From Actinospineispora spinosispora DSM 44797 (lineage in GTDB: Bacteria > Actinomycetota > Actinomycetes > Mycobacteriales > Pseudonocardiaceae), in contig NZ_AUBB01000030.1 in assembly GCF_000429025.1 (NCBI RefSeq), forward strand, positions 62,001-126,000: 64,000 bases of DNA. Direction: 5' to 3'. Below, one piece after another: positions 1 to 10,251 of the stretch. Position 1 is the stretch's first letter, and each line of letters begins with the position of its first letter. The position numbers and the translations under genes were made by a program. Below the pieces are notes generated by a model. That model did not search any database. It saw only the letters and a program-made list of their open reading frames with translations, and was not told the origin of the DNA.

Positions 1-3000
1 GCCCAGCTCGACGGTCTCTGGCACAGCGGTCTCCGGCACAGCGGCTAGGAGCACCCCGGTGGCGTGGCGGACCCACTCAGCGGAGTCGGTGTTCCCGGGC
101 CGTGAATGCGCCCGCAGTGCCCGGCGTCCGCCGTCGTCCCGGCCGACCACGAGCTGTATCTCGACAGCCGAACCTGCCGGCACGACCAACGGAGACTCGA
201 CGGTGAGCGCCTCGATGCGGCCGCAGCCGAGCCTGCGACCGACGTAGGCGGCTGCTTCGACGAAGGCGGCCCCGGGCAGCTCGACGATTCCACCGGCGGC
301 GTGGTCGACCGACCAGTGCCGCCCTGTCGAGGAGAACCTGCCGGTGAACACCACTCCCCCGTCGTCGGCGAGGTCCAGCTCGGCGGTGAGCAGCGGGTGG
401 TCGAGTTCGACCATCCCCGGTGCCCTGCCCGCGCGCGCGTTCATCTGCGGGGTGCACCAGTACCGCGTGCGACGGAAGGCATAGGTGGGCAGGTCCACCG
501 TGACCGCGCGGGGAATGGCCGGCGCCCAGGTCACGGGGACGTTGTGGACGTGCAGCTCGGCCAGCGACATGAGAAACCGCGTGCTGGAGTCGGTCTCTCG
601 GTCGAGCGAGCAGACGGCGACCCCTCGATGCTCGGCCGCCGCATCGGCCAGCTCATGGAGGAGCACCGGATGCGGGCTGCACTCGACGAAGATGTGGTGC
701 CCGTCAGCGGCGAGCCGTTCCACGGTGCGCGCCAGTTCGACGGTCTCGCGGAGATTCCGATACCAGTACTCGGCGTCGAGCCGCTCAGTGACCATCGGAG
801 CGGCGTTCACCGTGGAGTAGAAGGCGATGTCCGCGGTCTTCGGTGTGATGCCGGCGAGGTCGTCGAGCAACGCGTCGCGGACAGGTTCGACGTGTGCCGA
901 GTGAGACGCGTAGTCGACCGGGATCCGACGGACCCAGACGTGATCGGCGGCGCATTCGGCGAGTAGGTCGTCCAGCGCCGCTGCACTGCCGGAGACCACC
1001 GTCGACCGGGCTCCGTTGACCGCCGCGACCGACAACGCGCCCGAGCGCATGGCCGACCGCTCTCCTAGATCGTCCACGGACAGGGCGACCGACGCCATGG
1101 CACCGGTGCCGCTGAGCCTGCCGAGTGTTCGGCTGCGCAGCGCCACCACCTGGGCCGCGTCGTCGAGCGACAGTACGCCCGCGACGCAGGCGGCGGCGAT
1201 CTCACCTTGGGAGCTGCCGACCACGGCATCGGGCTGGACCCCGTGCGCCCGCCACAGGGCGGCCAGCGCGACCATCACCGCGAACAGCAGCGGCTGGATG
1301 ACATCCACCCGCTGCCAGAGCGGCGAGTCTTCCGGCGCGTGCAGCACGTCCACGACCGACCATGACACCCAAGGCGCCAGCGCGCGGTCACACTCGGCCA
1401 GCCGCTGCGCGAACGTCGGTGAGGATTCGAGCAGCTCCACCGCCATACCTGCCCATTGAGACCCCTGGCCAGGGAAGACGAAGACCACCTTGCCCTTGGT
1501 CTTCGGTCGCACCACGCCGGAGATCACGGTGCCACTAGTGATCGGGGTGTCGGGTGTCCCCTCGGCGACCGCCCGCACACCCGCACGCAGCTCGGCACGG
1601 CTACTGCCCAGCACCACGGCCCGGTGCTCGAACGTCGATCGGGTGGACGACAGTGACCAGGCGACGTCCGCGACCGGAACCCGCGGATTGCGGTCCAGCC
1701 AGTCGTCCAGCTTCGCCGCCTGAGCACGCAGTGCGTCCGCACCCCGACCGGACACGAGCCAGGCCGTGACCCCGGATGCCGAGGATGCCGGGGTCGGGTC
1801 GGGCAACGCTGCCGGTGCCTCTTCGATGATCAGATGCGCATTGGTGCCGGAGAGCCCGAAAGACGACACTCCGGCGCGGCGTGGCCGGCCAGGGACCGGT
1901 TTCCATTCCCTCGGCTCCTCCAGCAGGGTGACCGCGCCGCAATCCCAGTCCACCCTCGGGTTGGGTTCGGCTATGTGCAGAGTGGCGGGCAGCGTTCGGT
2001 GACGCAGCGCCATGATCATCTTGATCGCCCCGCCGACCCCGGCGGCGGCCTGCGTGTGCCCGATGTTGGATTTCAGCGAACCCAGCCACAGTGGGTCCCC
2101 GGACCTGTCCTTGCCGTATGTGGCCAGTAGCGCTCCCGCTTCGACCGGGTCGCCGAGCGCAGTCCCGGTGCCATGCGCCTCCACCACGTCGACGTCGTCG
2201 GTGCCGATGCCCGCATCGGCCAGTGCCGCCCGGATCACCCGCTCCTGCGAGGGACCGCTGGGCGCGGTGAGCCCCCTGGACGCGCCGTCGGAATTCACCG
2301 CCGAGCCCGCTAGCAGTGCCCACACCCGGTGACCGTTGCGCCGGGCATCGGACAGCCTTTCCAGCAACAGGAAACCCACACCTTCGGACCACCCGGTGCC
2401 GTCCGCGGTGGACGAGAACGACTTGCAGCGACCGTCCGGCGCCAGGCCGCGCCTGCGGGCGAACTCGACGAACGTCCCGGGCTGCGACATCACCGTGACA
2501 CCGCCGGCCACCACGAGGTCGCACTCGCCATGGCGTAGCGCCCGGATACCCAGGTGCAGGGCGACCGACGACGACGAGCACGCCGTGTCCACCGACACCG
2601 ACGGTCCCTCGAACCCGAAGACGTAGGAGATCCGACCCGAAGCGACGCTGCCGGTGGTGCCGGTCAGTGACACTCCCTCCAGCTCCCTCGTCAGCAGGGA
2701 CGTCGGCGGCGCGTAATCGTGGTAGGCAAGCCCGTTGTAGACACCGGTGCGGCTTCCCCTGAGGGACGCGGGGTCGATTCCGGCCCGCTCGAACAGTTCC
2801 CATGCGGTCTCCAGCGAGAGCCGCTGCTGCGGGTCCATCGCTACCGCCTCGCGTGGGCTGATCTTGAAGAAGGCCGCGTCGAAGTCCGCCGCGTCGTAGA
2901 GGAACGATCCGGCGCGCGCGTTCGTCGTACCCGGTCTGGACAGGTCCGGGTCGTAGAGCGTCGCGAGGTCCCAGCCCCGGTCGCCGGGGAAGTCTCCGGT

Positions 3001-3135
3001 GGTGTCCTGGCCGGCGGCCACGACCTCCCACAGCTTCTCCGGGGAGGTGATGCCGCCGGGGTAACGGCAGGCCATGCCAACCACGGCCACCGGGTCACCA
3101 TCGGCACGATCCTCAGCACGGTCGGATGTGGTCAT
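1..3135 (-). CDS. Type I modular polyketide synthase (KS-AT-DH..., partial)
   Basis: This is a polyketide extension module; the 3' part lies beyond the left edge, and 1045 codons are visible. Domains in order are KS (residues about 14-430; Cys in TACSSSS near 187, HGTGT and NIGHT histidines present), AT (about 530-850) and the start of a dehydratase (from about 908, with the DHAAGG...PG hot-dog His motif). The AT carries YASH near residue 742, the established methylmalonyl-CoA signature. Its elbow reads GSSQGE rather than GHSQGE, keeping the nucleophilic Ser. The ATG start at 3135 places KS almost at the N-terminus, with no evident docking coiled coil or loading domain. An FAD monooxygenase follows upstream on the same strand. 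Confidence 0.95.
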   Translation of the reverse strand, partial: MTTSDRAEDRADGDPVAVVGMACRYPGGITSPEKLWEVVAAGQDTTGDFPGDRGWDLATLYDPDLSRPGTTNARAGSFLYDAADFDAAFFKISPREAVAMDPQQRLSLETAWELFERAGIDPASLRGSRTGVYNGLAYHDYAPPTSLLTRELEGVSLTGTTGSVASGRISYVFGFEGPSVSVDTACSSSSVALHLGIRALRHGECDLVVAGGVTVMSQPGTFVEFARRRGLAPDGRCKSFSSTADGTGWSEGVGFLLLERLSDARRNGHRVWALLAGSAVNSDGASRGLTAPSGPSQERVIRAALADAGIGTDDVDVVEAHGTGTALGDPVEAGALLATYGKDRSGDPLWLGSLKSNIGHTQAAAGVGGAIKMIMALRHRTLPATLHIAEPNPRVDWDCGAVTLLEEPREWKPVPGRPRRAGVSSFGLSGTNAHLIIEEAPAALPDPTPASSASGVTAWLVSGRGADALRAQAAKLDDWLDRNPRVPVADVAWSLSSTRSTFEHRAVVLGSSRAELRAGVRAVAEGTPDTPITSGTVISGVVRPKTKGKVVFVFPGQGSQWAGMAVELLESSPTFAQRLAECDRALAPWVSWSVVDVLHAPEDSPLWQRVDVIQPLLFAVMVALAALWRAHGVQPDAVVGSSQGEIAAACVAGVLSLDDAAQVVALRSRTLGRLSGTGAMASVALSVDDLGERSAMRSGALSVAAVNGARSTVVSGSAAALDDLLAECAADHVWVRRIPVDYASHSAHVEPVRDALLDDLAGITPKTADIAFYSTVNAAPMVTERLDAEYWYRNLRETVELARTVERLAADGHHIFVECSPHPVLLHELADAAAEHRGVAVCSLDRETDSSTRFLMSLAELHVHNVPVTWAPAIPRAVTVDLPTYAFRRTRYWCTPQMNARAGRAPGMVELDHPLLTAELDLADDGGVVFTGRFSSTGRHWSVDHAAGGIVELPGAAFVEAAAYVGRRLGCGRIEALTVESPLVVPAGSAVEIQLVVGRDDGGRRALRAHSRPGNTDSAEWVRHATGVLLAAVPETAVPETVELG

Positions 3136-3210
3136 CCGGGGTCGACACCCTTCCGGTCGCGGTGAGCGGGGCAGGCCCGCATGGGCTACGTGCGGCGGCG
3201 CGTCGAGAAG

Positions 3211-4335
3211 TCAGGGCGGTGCCATCAGCGGTTCGTAGAGTCGACGGAACCATCCCGACGCCTCCGTCGAATCCCCTCGGTATCCGGGGTTCTCCCGATG
3301 GAGGACCGGAATGAGCCGGGCATGCAGCCGGGCCCGGCGGACGAACGCGGTGACCCGTCCCTGCCTGCGCTCGGCGAAGGCGGTGAGCCCGCGGGGGTGC
3401 AGGCCATGGGTGCGCAACTCGGCCGCGAGCACGACCGCATCCTCAACCGCCAGCGCGGCGCCCTGAGTGGTCGCCGGGGCGACCGCATGCACGGCATCGC
3501 CGATCAGCGCGATCCGTCCTGACGTCCAGCACACCGCCGACGTCACCACCGCCGACGTGCGGTACACCGGTTCGTCGAACTCCAGCCCGCGCAGTATCTC
3601 GGGTACCTCACCGGCCATCTCGCGAGCCAGGTGGACGAGTTCGGCGGCCGGGTCCAGCCCGGCACGGCGAGCCGCATCCTGGACGAAGACGTGCGCGCGT
3701 CCTCGACCGATGGGCATCAGCCCGAAGAACCGGCTTCCGGCCCGCCACACCCGCCACCGCGACCCGACATGGCGAGCGGGAAGCGGAACCGTGGTACGCC
3801 AGTAGGTCGTACCCAGCGCCTCCTGATGACCCGGTATCCCGAGCAGTTCGCGAGTCCGGGACGAGACCCCGTCCGCGCCGATCAGGATGCGGTAGCGGCG
3901 GGCCGAACCGTCCTCGGCCCGGATGCCGACCGCGTCGTCGCCCTCGGTCAGCTGGTCGAGGGTCTGGTCCCATCGGACCGTGCCGTCCGGCAGCTGTTCG
4001 AGCAAAGCCTCGGCCATCGCGCGGCGGTGGACGGCGAGGGGGCGTTCACCGCCGTGCCACACCTCATCCCACCGCACGACGGTCCGGTGGCCGTCGGGAT
4101 CGGTGATCACCTGTTCGGATATCGGCAGACCGAGCCGGGCGAACCCGGGGACATACCGGGCGAGCAGGAGGGATCCGTTCGGGTGCAGCATGACACCCGC
4201 GCCGGTCACTCGAAGCCGAGGTGCCCGTTCGAGGACCTCCACCGTGAACCCCGCGGCGGTGAGCGTGTTCGCGGCGGTGAGCCCGGCGATGCCTGCCCCG
4301 ACGATCCCGACGTCGGCGTCGACGTTCACAACCAC
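3211..4335 (-). CDS. FAD-dependent monooxygenase (PHBH-like)
   Basis: This 374-residue flavoprotein hydroxylase has an N-terminal dinucleotide-binding motif (GIVGAGIAGL), the DG motif of this family (GADGVSS) and the C-terminal GD motif (LIGDAVHAVAP), in the expected order. Family members use NAD(P)H and O2 to hydroxylate or epoxidise aromatic or polyketide substrates. I chose the GTG at 4335, which overlaps the stop of the upstream adenylation gene (TAGTG) and implies coupled translation; a second in-frame GTG lies 6 bases downstream. Position between an adenylation enzyme and a PKS suggests a tailoring role. The substrate cannot be read from the sequence. Confidence 0.88.
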   Translation of the reverse strand: MVVNVDADVGIVGAGIAGLTAANTLTAAGFTVEVLERAPRLRVTGAGVMLHPNGSLLLARYVPGFARLGLPISEQVITDPDGHRTVVRWDEVWHGGERPLAVHRRAMAEALLEQLPDGTVRWDQTLDQLTEGDDAVGIRAEDGSARRYRILIGADGVSSRTRELLGIPGHQEALGTTYWRTTVPLPARHVGSRWRVWRAGSRFFGLMPIGRGRAHVFVQDAARRAGLDPAAELVHLAREMAGEVPEILRGLEFDEPVYRTSAVVTSAVCWTSGRIALIGDAVHAVAPATTQGAALAVEDAVVLAAELRTHGLHPRGLTAFAERRQGRVTAFVRRARLHARLIPVLHRENPGYRGDSTEASGWFRRLYEPLMAPP

Positions 4336-5924
4336 TAGCTCTGCGACCTTCGGACAGCGGCCAGGTCGTGCTTGCCGTGAACGGTCATCGCTATCTCGGG
4401 CACGACGGTCACCGTCCAGGGGACCACCGCGGCGGGCACCCGTCGAGCGATCAGGGCCCGGACCTGGGTGGACACCTGCCCGGGATCCGTGCCCGGCGCA
4501 CACACGACGAACGCTTCCACCCGTTGCATGAACTCGTCCGTCACGGTGAACGCGGCGTCCGCGACGCCGTCGACGGCGAGTGCGCCGTGGCGCAGCTCGT
4601 CGAGCTCAATCCGGTGTCCGTTGACCTTCACCTGTCGGTCCAAGCGCCCGAGATACTCCACGGTTGCATCCGGCCGCAGCCGCACCTGGTCACCGGTTCG
4701 GTAGGCACGACCGGGCGGCCCGCCCAGCTCGGCCTCGTCGAGGAAGCCGCCACGGCCGCCGCGCAGGTAGCCGCGCGCGACCGGGGTCCCGGCCACCACC
4801 AGCTCCCCCGGCTCACCGAAGGCCACCGGCCCGAGATCGGGTCTAGTGAGGTAGAGGCGGGTGTTGTGGATCGGACGGCCGATCGGCACCGACGACCCGT
4901 CGCCGGTCTCGTCGGCGGTGAACTCGTGCCGGCAGACCCCGACCGTGGTCTCGGTCGGCCCGTAGTGATTGACCAGCCGGACATCGGCGAGGCGCTCCGC
5001 GATGCCGTCGATCAGCGACGGCTCCAGCACCTCTCCGCCGAGGACCAGGATGCGGCACGCACGACGGTAGTCCGGCCGGGCGGTGCGTTCGAGGAAACGC
5101 AGCTGTGACGGGGTGAACTTGATCGCCGCGTGGGGCGAGCCGGGTGGAGTCAGCAAGGGCGCGGTGTCCCACAGGCCGTTGCACAGGGTGATCGGCGCGC
5201 CACACAGCAGTGTCGGCCAGAGGGTGGTGATGGTGTGATCGAAACCGAGGCTGCCGAATACCGGAGTGCCGCCTCGGTGGCGTCCCACAACCTCGGACCA
5301 CCAGGTGCAGTAGTTCACCAGCGACCGGTGCTCGACCACCACGCCCTTGGGTCTGCCGGAGGATCCGGAGGTGAACAGCAGATAGGCGGCGTCGTCCGGA
5401 GCAGGTCCCGGTTCGAGGGGCGCCGAACGACGTGTCCGGGCGACCGAGCGCAGCGAGATCACCGGCACGGCTCCGTCGTTCGGCGGACCGTCCAGCTCGT
5501 CGTCCACCAACAGGGCGGCGGGGTCGGCTTCGGTGAGGATCGCCGCCACCCGCGCATCCGGGTACCGGGGGTCGATCGGCACGTAGGCGGCGCCGACCGC
5601 CATCGTGGCCAGAGCCGCGGCGACGATCTCCTCGGTTCGGTGCGCCCAGAGCGCCACGAACTCGCCAGGGCCGATCCCTGACTCGACCAGCGCTGCCGCA
5701 TGGTCGGCGACCCGATCCCACAGCTGCTGGAAGCTCAGCACTCCGTTCGCGGTCCGCACGGCCTCGGCGTGCGGACCGCGGCGAACGGCGCGTTCCATCA
5801 GATGGGTCAAGGATCGGCCGGGCAGCTCCCGGACGGCGCCGGAAAGGACCGGGCCGGGCGCCGGACCTCGGTGCGCTGAAGTGACCTGAGAATGACCCAC
5901 GCAAAGACCACCCGTTCTCAACAT
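4335..5924 (-). CDS. Stand-alone NRPS adenylation enzyme
   Basis: This ATP-dependent acyl/aminoacyl adenylating enzyme of 529 residues has A3 TSGSSGRPKG, A4 with the substrate-anchoring Asp (FDHTIT), A5 HYGPTETT, A7 YRTGD, A8 GRLDRQVKVNGHRIE and an A10 lysine in HGKHD. The protein ends directly after A10, so it has no carrier domain and must load a separate one. Candidates are the 85-residue carrier protein at 12836 or a PCP in the 7123 NRPS. Presence of the Asp fits an alpha-amino acid substrate. The ATG at 5924 has little room for a ribosome site; GTG at 5900, with GGGTGG upstream, is an alternative start. Confidence 0.9.
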   Translation of the reverse strand: MLRTGGLCVGHSQVTSAHRGPAPGPVLSGAVRELPGRSLTHLMERAVRRGPHAEAVRTANGVLSFQQLWDRVADHAAALVESGIGPGEFVALWAHRTEEIVAAALATMAVGAAYVPIDPRYPDARVAAILTEADPAALLVDDELDGPPNDGAVPVISLRSVARTRRSAPLEPGPAPDDAAYLLFTSGSSGRPKGVVVEHRSLVNYCTWWSEVVGRHRGGTPVFGSLGFDHTITTLWPTLLCGAPITLCNGLWDTAPLLTPPGSPHAAIKFTPSQLRFLERTARPDYRRACRILVLGGEVLEPSLIDGIAERLADVRLVNHYGPTETTVGVCRHEFTADETGDGSSVPIGRPIHNTRLYLTRPDLGPVAFGEPGELVVAGTPVARGYLRGGRGGFLDEAELGGPPGRAYRTGDQVRLRPDATVEYLGRLDRQVKVNGHRIELDELRHGALAVDGVADAAFTVTDEFMQRVEAFVVCAPGTDPGQVSTQVRALIARRVPAAVVPWTVTVVPEIAMTVHGKHDLAAVRRSQS

Positions 5925-6265
5925 TCCCCAATCGGCGGGGCGTCAGCCTTTGCCTCGACTCGATATCTCGGTTTCAGCGCGGCCGGACCGCGAATGGGGC
6001 GAGGTCGAGCCGGATCAGCGGAATGATGCAGACCGACACCGAGAACGCGCAAGTGTGCTGAGCGAACCTGATATTTCTGAATACCACACACCTTGACTCA
6101 GAAGCTTGACAGGACTATTGGCTGCTCGAGCCCCCTGATCTCCTTGGCACGGCTCCGGCTATGTTCAACCATGTCATTAGACCTGGTTGTACACGCGCTC
6201 ATCGCGTGTTTCGCGGCTCGCTTGAACATTCTCGGGTACCGGACCGTCACGTATTATCGCGCTGT
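5925..6265. promoter_or_regulatory. Divergent intergenic region with inverted repeat
   Basis: This 340-base gap separates the leftward adenylation gene from the rightward hydrolase/NRPS operon and must hold both promoters. It contains an exact 8-base inverted repeat, ATGTTCAA (6161-6168) and TTGAACAT (6222-6229), about five helical turns apart, which could be paired operator half-sites. A TATTAT hexamer at 6252-6257 lies 8 bases before the ATG at 6266, consistent with a leaderless or very short leader transcript. No supported gene is seen in the gap. Confidence 0.45.
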
Positions 6266-7126
6266 ATGAGCCAGGGGCACGCCGTAGCGAACGATGAGCA
6301 CCTTCCCGAGGAACATTTCGCCATGAGCGGCGAGGGTGCCCGCGTATGTTATGAAATCTCCGGATCCGGTGCGCCAGTGCTGCTGGTCGGTGGCGGTGGC
6401 AGCACGTCGATGTCGTTCGCCAATTTGGCTCCGTTGCTGTCCGACTACTTCACCGTCGTGAACTACGACCGCCGAGGCACGTTGCGCAGCACCGGCGAAG
6501 TCAGCCTGACGCGGTACATCGAGCAGCAGGCAGACGACATCGTCGCCGTCCTCGACCACGCGGGCCTCGCCGCGGTGACGGTGTTCGCGACCTGTGGCGG
6601 AACCTCCATCGCCTTCGATCTGCTCACCCGCTTCCCCGACCGGGTGCAGGGCATGATCGCGCACGAGCCCCTGACGGCGTCGGTGTTGCCGGACGCGCCC
6701 GAGGTGTACGAGTACTACTCCGGCTGGGTGCGGAAGGCTCGCGAGATCGGGCCACTCGCGGCGCGCGCGCAGTTCCACGAACTCCACAGGATTCCGTACA
6801 ACGTGGCGTCACGAGCACAGCCGGTTGAACGGGCCGCTTTCATCTTCGCCCACGAGGTTCGGCCGATGGTGGAGTACGTGCCGGACCTGCGGTCGATACG
6901 GAACAGCGGTTCCGCGTTTGTGGTCGGTGTGAGCAGGGAGAACATCGGCAGCTCGTTCGCCTTCGCCCGCACTCCGGGCTGCTATGCGAAGGAATTGGAC
7001 GCCGAGCTGGTGGTTTTCCCCGGCTACCACGCCGGCTACTTCGAGAACCCCGAGTCGTTCGCCGAGGTGCTCGTTCCCTCGTTACAGAAGGTGGTCTCGC
7101 TCAGCGGCGCGCACAGCCGGCCATGA
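6266..7126 (+). CDS. Alpha/beta-hydrolase with Cys in nucleophile position
   Basis: This 286-residue protein has an alpha/beta-hydrolase fold: an oxyanion-loop GGGGS motif, a NYDRRG strand-turn, a nucleophile elbow and a late histidine in GYHAGYF. The elbow, usually G-x-S-x-G, reads FATCGGT, so the nucleophile position is Cys and the first Gly is Ala. Cys nucleophiles occur in dienelactone hydrolases and in some NRPS thioesterases that make strained lactones. The stop overlaps the NRPS start by ATGA, so it is probably a co-translated editing or release enzyme for that NRPS. The start at 6266 is favoured by the TATTAT box just upstream; longer in-frame starts reach 6161. Confidence 0.82.
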   Translation: MSQGHAVANDEHLPEEHFAMSGEGARVCYEISGSGAPVLLVGGGGSTSMSFANLAPLLSDYFTVVNYDRRGTLRSTGEVSLTRYIEQQADDIVAVLDHAGLAAVTVFATCGGTSIAFDLLTRFPDRVQGMIAHEPLTASVLPDAPEVYEYYSGWVRKAREIGPLAARAQFHELHRIPYNVASRAQPVERAAFIFAHEVRPMVEYVPDLRSIRNSGSAFVVGVSRENIGSSFAFARTPGCYAKELDAELVVFPGYHAGYFENPESFAEVLVPSLQKVVSLSGAHSRP

Positions 7127-10100
7127 CCGGACCCGCCGGTCGCGGTCCGACCGTCGCACCGTTCGCGCTGCTCGACCCGGCCGACCGTGCCGAGCTTCCG
7201 CCTGGCTTGGCGGACGCCTACCCGATGACCGCTCTGCAGCAGGGGATCTGTTGGGAGATCGCGCGGGCCGATGGCCCGATCCCGTACCACAACTGCATAG
7301 CGATGCCGGTGGACACCGAGGTCGAGTTCACCGAGGAAACCACGCACAGCGCCGTGCGGGAGGTCGTCACCGCGTATGCCGCCCTGCGGACCTCGCTACA
7401 CCCCACCGGGTTCACCGAACCGCTGCAGCTGGTGCACCGGTCGGCCTCGCCGCCCGTCGCGTTCACCGACCGGCGACACCTGCGGGAGCCCCTCGGCGCG
7501 ATTTCGGGTCAGGTCGAGGCGGAGGTCAGAGAATCGATCGACCACCGGCGGCCGTCTCAGGCGGGCTTCGGCTTCCATCGACTGTCGGAGTCAGCGGGCT
7601 ACGTCGCTCTCACCTACTCCCACGCGATCCTGGACGCACCGAGCGCGCGCCGGATCCTGGGTGATCTGGCCAACGCACTCGACGGCAAGCGGGTGCACGG
7701 CGCCACTGACTGGATGCCGGAACTCGTTGCCCGGGAACGCACGGCGGCGACCGACCCCAGATCCGTGCGGTTCTGGCGCGGCCAGTTGGCCGGGACCGAG
7801 GGACTGCGATTGCCGCCTCGGCTGCTTCCCGGGTCAGGGGAACAGCACATCCACCACGTCACGCTGGAACCTGCGCTGGTCCGTGAGGTGATCGAGTCGG
7901 CGCACCGGCTCGGCACCTCGGTGGAGGCGGTACTACTGGCCGTGCACGTGCGCGTCATGTCGATGTGGGTCCGCGAGGGAGCGATCGCCGTAGGCGTCGG
8001 CCGCGATGTCCGACCGGACGGCCTGGCCCCGGACGACGCCGTCGGGCTGTTCCTCAACACCACTCCCCTTGTCGTCGAACGACTCCCCGACACCTGGGCG
8101 GAGCTGATCCGGATCACGCACGCGGCGCACCTCGCCTCGGAACCACACCGGTGGGTGCCGCTCACCGTGATCCGCGACGCCGCACCCACACAGCTCCCGT
8201 TGGATGCCTGGTTCACCTACCGTGACCCGGACAGCATTGATCACGCCGATCACCACGAAGCGGGTCGTACCGAGCTGCCGCTGACAGTCACCGCCTCGCA
8301 CAGCGGTCTCACGCTGCGCGCCGACGACAGGTACTTCGACAGCGCCGAGACAGCGGGGCTGGGCCGGGCATACCTGACGACGTTACGGGCGGCGGTCTCC
8401 GACACGTCAGCGGCTCCCGGCGAGCTGTCGCTGGGACACCTCGTTGCGGGACCGGACCGGCCCGAGCAGTGCCGTCCGATCACCGAGCTGTTTCTGCGGC
8501 GCGTCGCCGAGCGGCCACACGCTCCGGCCGTCGTGGACAGCGACCGGGCCATCACCACCTACCGGGAGCTGGCGGACCGCAGCGCGCGCATCGCCGCGTC
8601 GCTGCAGGCCGCGGGTGTGACCCGCCGGGACGTGGTCGGGCTTTCCTTCGCCAGGTCACCTGAGCTGCTCGCCGCCCTCTTCGGCGTGCTGCGCCGCGGC
8701 GCGGCGTATCTTCCGCTGGATCCAGACCTACCGGCTTCGCGGCTACGGCAGATGATCTCCGATGCGGACGTGAACCTCATCCTCGCCGATCCCGCTTCGA
8801 CCATCGCGCTGGATGGTCTCGGCATCACCGCCACCGAGCCTGCCGCGCTCCCGGAACCGGCCCTCGGGTGGACCGACCCGGTCATAGCCGCCGACGACCT
8901 GGCCTATGTCCTGTACACGTCGGGTTCCACGGGACGCCCCAAAGGGGTGTGCGTGAGCCACGGCGGTCTCGGCAACGTGCTCACCGAAGTGGCCACTCTG
9001 GTCGGGTGTGGTCACGCCGACGTCGTCTCGGCGCGCACGTCACTGTCCTTCGACATCTCGACCGTGGAACTCCTCATGCCGCTGCTGACCGGAGCGCGGG
9101 TCGCCCTCACCCCGGTCGCGGCGCGCGACGCGTCGGTGTTCGCCCAGTTCATCGCCGAACGCGGGGTCACCATCGCCCAGGCGACACCGAGCACGTGGAC
9201 GCTTCTCTTGGAACAGGACTGGCGGCCCCCGGCACCGGGTATCCGCCTGCTCAGTGCCGGAGAGCCGCTCAACGACCGGCTGGCGACCTACCTGGCCGGG
9301 CACGCCCCACTGGTCAACCTCTACGGCCCGACCGAGGCAACCGTCTACGTCTCAGCGTCGATACCTCGACCCGAGGAGCCGGTCACCCTGGGCCGCCCAT
9401 TGGCCAACTGCGAGCTGGCGATCGCCGACCGGAACGACGCCTTCGTGCCACCCGGAGTGGTGGGCGAACTGCTCATCGGAGGGGTCGGCGTGGCCCTGAG
9501 GTATCTGAATCAGCCGGAACTGACCCGCGAGCGGTTCATCGACATCGCCGTGGATGGGCGAGTCCGGCGCCTCTACCGTAGCGGCGACCTCGCTCGGGAG
9601 CTGACGTCCGGAGAATACGAGTACCTCGGTCGCATCGACCGCCAGATCAAGTTGCGCGGCTATCGGATCGAGCCCTCGGAGGTCGAGGCTGTCATCCGCG
9701 CACACCCGGATGTGCGCAGCGCCGTCGTGCGGCAGTGGGGTTCCCAGGACGACCCTGCGGGCCGACGGCTGGTCGCCCACCTCGTCACCACCGAGCCGGA
9801 GCTGCCGCTCGACCGCCACGAGCTGACCGCCTGGGTCGCCGAACACCTGCCGCACTACATGGTCCCGGCGGACTTCGTCGCCATCGACGCCATGCCCGTC
9901 ACCGCCAACGGCAAACTCGACGGCGGCCGGCTGGACGAGCACTACCGATCGGTGGCATCCCACCTCACTCGGACGCCCCGTACGGCGGCCGACGACCCCC
10001 GCGACGACCTCGAGCTGTTACTCGTCTCGGAGATCAGCACGCTGGTCGACGTCGCCGATCTGCGCCTCGAGGACAACTTCTTCGAGATCGGCGGGAATTC

Positions 10101-10251
10101 ACTGTCCGCGATGCGCTTGGTGGCCAGACTGACCGCCCAGAAGGTACCGATCGAGTTGGCCGACGTGTTCCACCACCCGACCCCCGCCAGACTCGCGCGG
10201 GCGATTCGCGGTTCCAGCACACGACTGTCCGAGAAGGCGGTACAGCTGTGA
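7123..10251 (+). CDS. NRPS module C-A-PCP
   Basis: This 1042-residue single-module peptide synthetase has a condensation domain (about 20-440), an adenylation domain (about 455-930) and a carrier domain (about 955-1025; GGNSLS with the phosphopantetheine Ser near 992). The condensation motif is SHAILDA instead of HHxxxDG: the second, catalytic His and the Asp are kept, while the first His and the Gly are replaced. The A domain is complete (TSGSTGRPKG, FDIST with the anchoring Asp, YGPTEAT, YRSGD, NGK), so an alpha-amino acid is expected, identity unknown. There is no thioesterase domain. It overlaps the upstream hydrolase (ATGA) and the downstream condensation-like gene (GTGA). Confidence 0.95.
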   Translation: MTGPAGRGPTVAPFALLDPADRAELPPGLADAYPMTALQQGICWEIARADGPIPYHNCIAMPVDTEVEFTEETTHSAVREVVTAYAALRTSLHPTGFTEPLQLVHRSASPPVAFTDRRHLREPLGAISGQVEAEVRESIDHRRPSQAGFGFHRLSESAGYVALTYSHAILDAPSARRILGDLANALDGKRVHGATDWMPELVARERTAATDPRSVRFWRGQLAGTEGLRLPPRLLPGSGEQHIHHVTLEPALVREVIESAHRLGTSVEAVLLAVHVRVMSMWVREGAIAVGVGRDVRPDGLAPDDAVGLFLNTTPLVVERLPDTWAELIRITHAAHLASEPHRWVPLTVIRDAAPTQLPLDAWFTYRDPDSIDHADHHEAGRTELPLTVTASHSGLTLRADDRYFDSAETAGLGRAYLTTLRAAVSDTSAAPGELSLGHLVAGPDRPEQCRPITELFLRRVAERPHAPAVVDSDRAITTYRELADRSARIAASLQAAGVTRRDVVGLSFARSPELLAALFGVLRRGAAYLPLDPDLPASRLRQMISDADVNLILADPASTIALDGLGITATEPAALPEPALGWTDPVIAADDLAYVLYTSGSTGRPKGVCVSHGGLGNVLTEVATLVGCGHADVVSARTSLSFDISTVELLMPLLTGARVALTPVAARDASVFAQFIAERGVTIAQATPSTWTLLLEQDWRPPAPGIRLLSAGEPLNDRLATYLAGHAPLVNLYGPTEATVYVSASIPRPEEPVTLGRPLANCELAIADRNDAFVPPGVVGELLIGGVGVALRYLNQPELTRERFIDIAVDGRVRRLYRSGDLARELTSGEYEYLGRIDRQIKLRGYRIEPSEVEAVIRAHPDVRSAVVRQWGSQDDPAGRRLVAHLVTTEPELPLDRHELTAWVAEHLPHYMVPADFVAIDAMPVTANGKLDGGRLDEHYRSVASHLTRTPRTAADDPRDDLELLLVSEISTLVDVADLRLEDNFFEIGGNSLSAMRLVARLTAQKVPIELADVFHHPTPARLARAIRGSSTRLSEKAVQL

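Noticed and set aside
9735..10247. Upstream in-frame extension of the condensation-like protein
   Set aside because: It would run through the A and PCP domains of the NRPS in another frame. The GTGA overlap at 10248 is the natural start.
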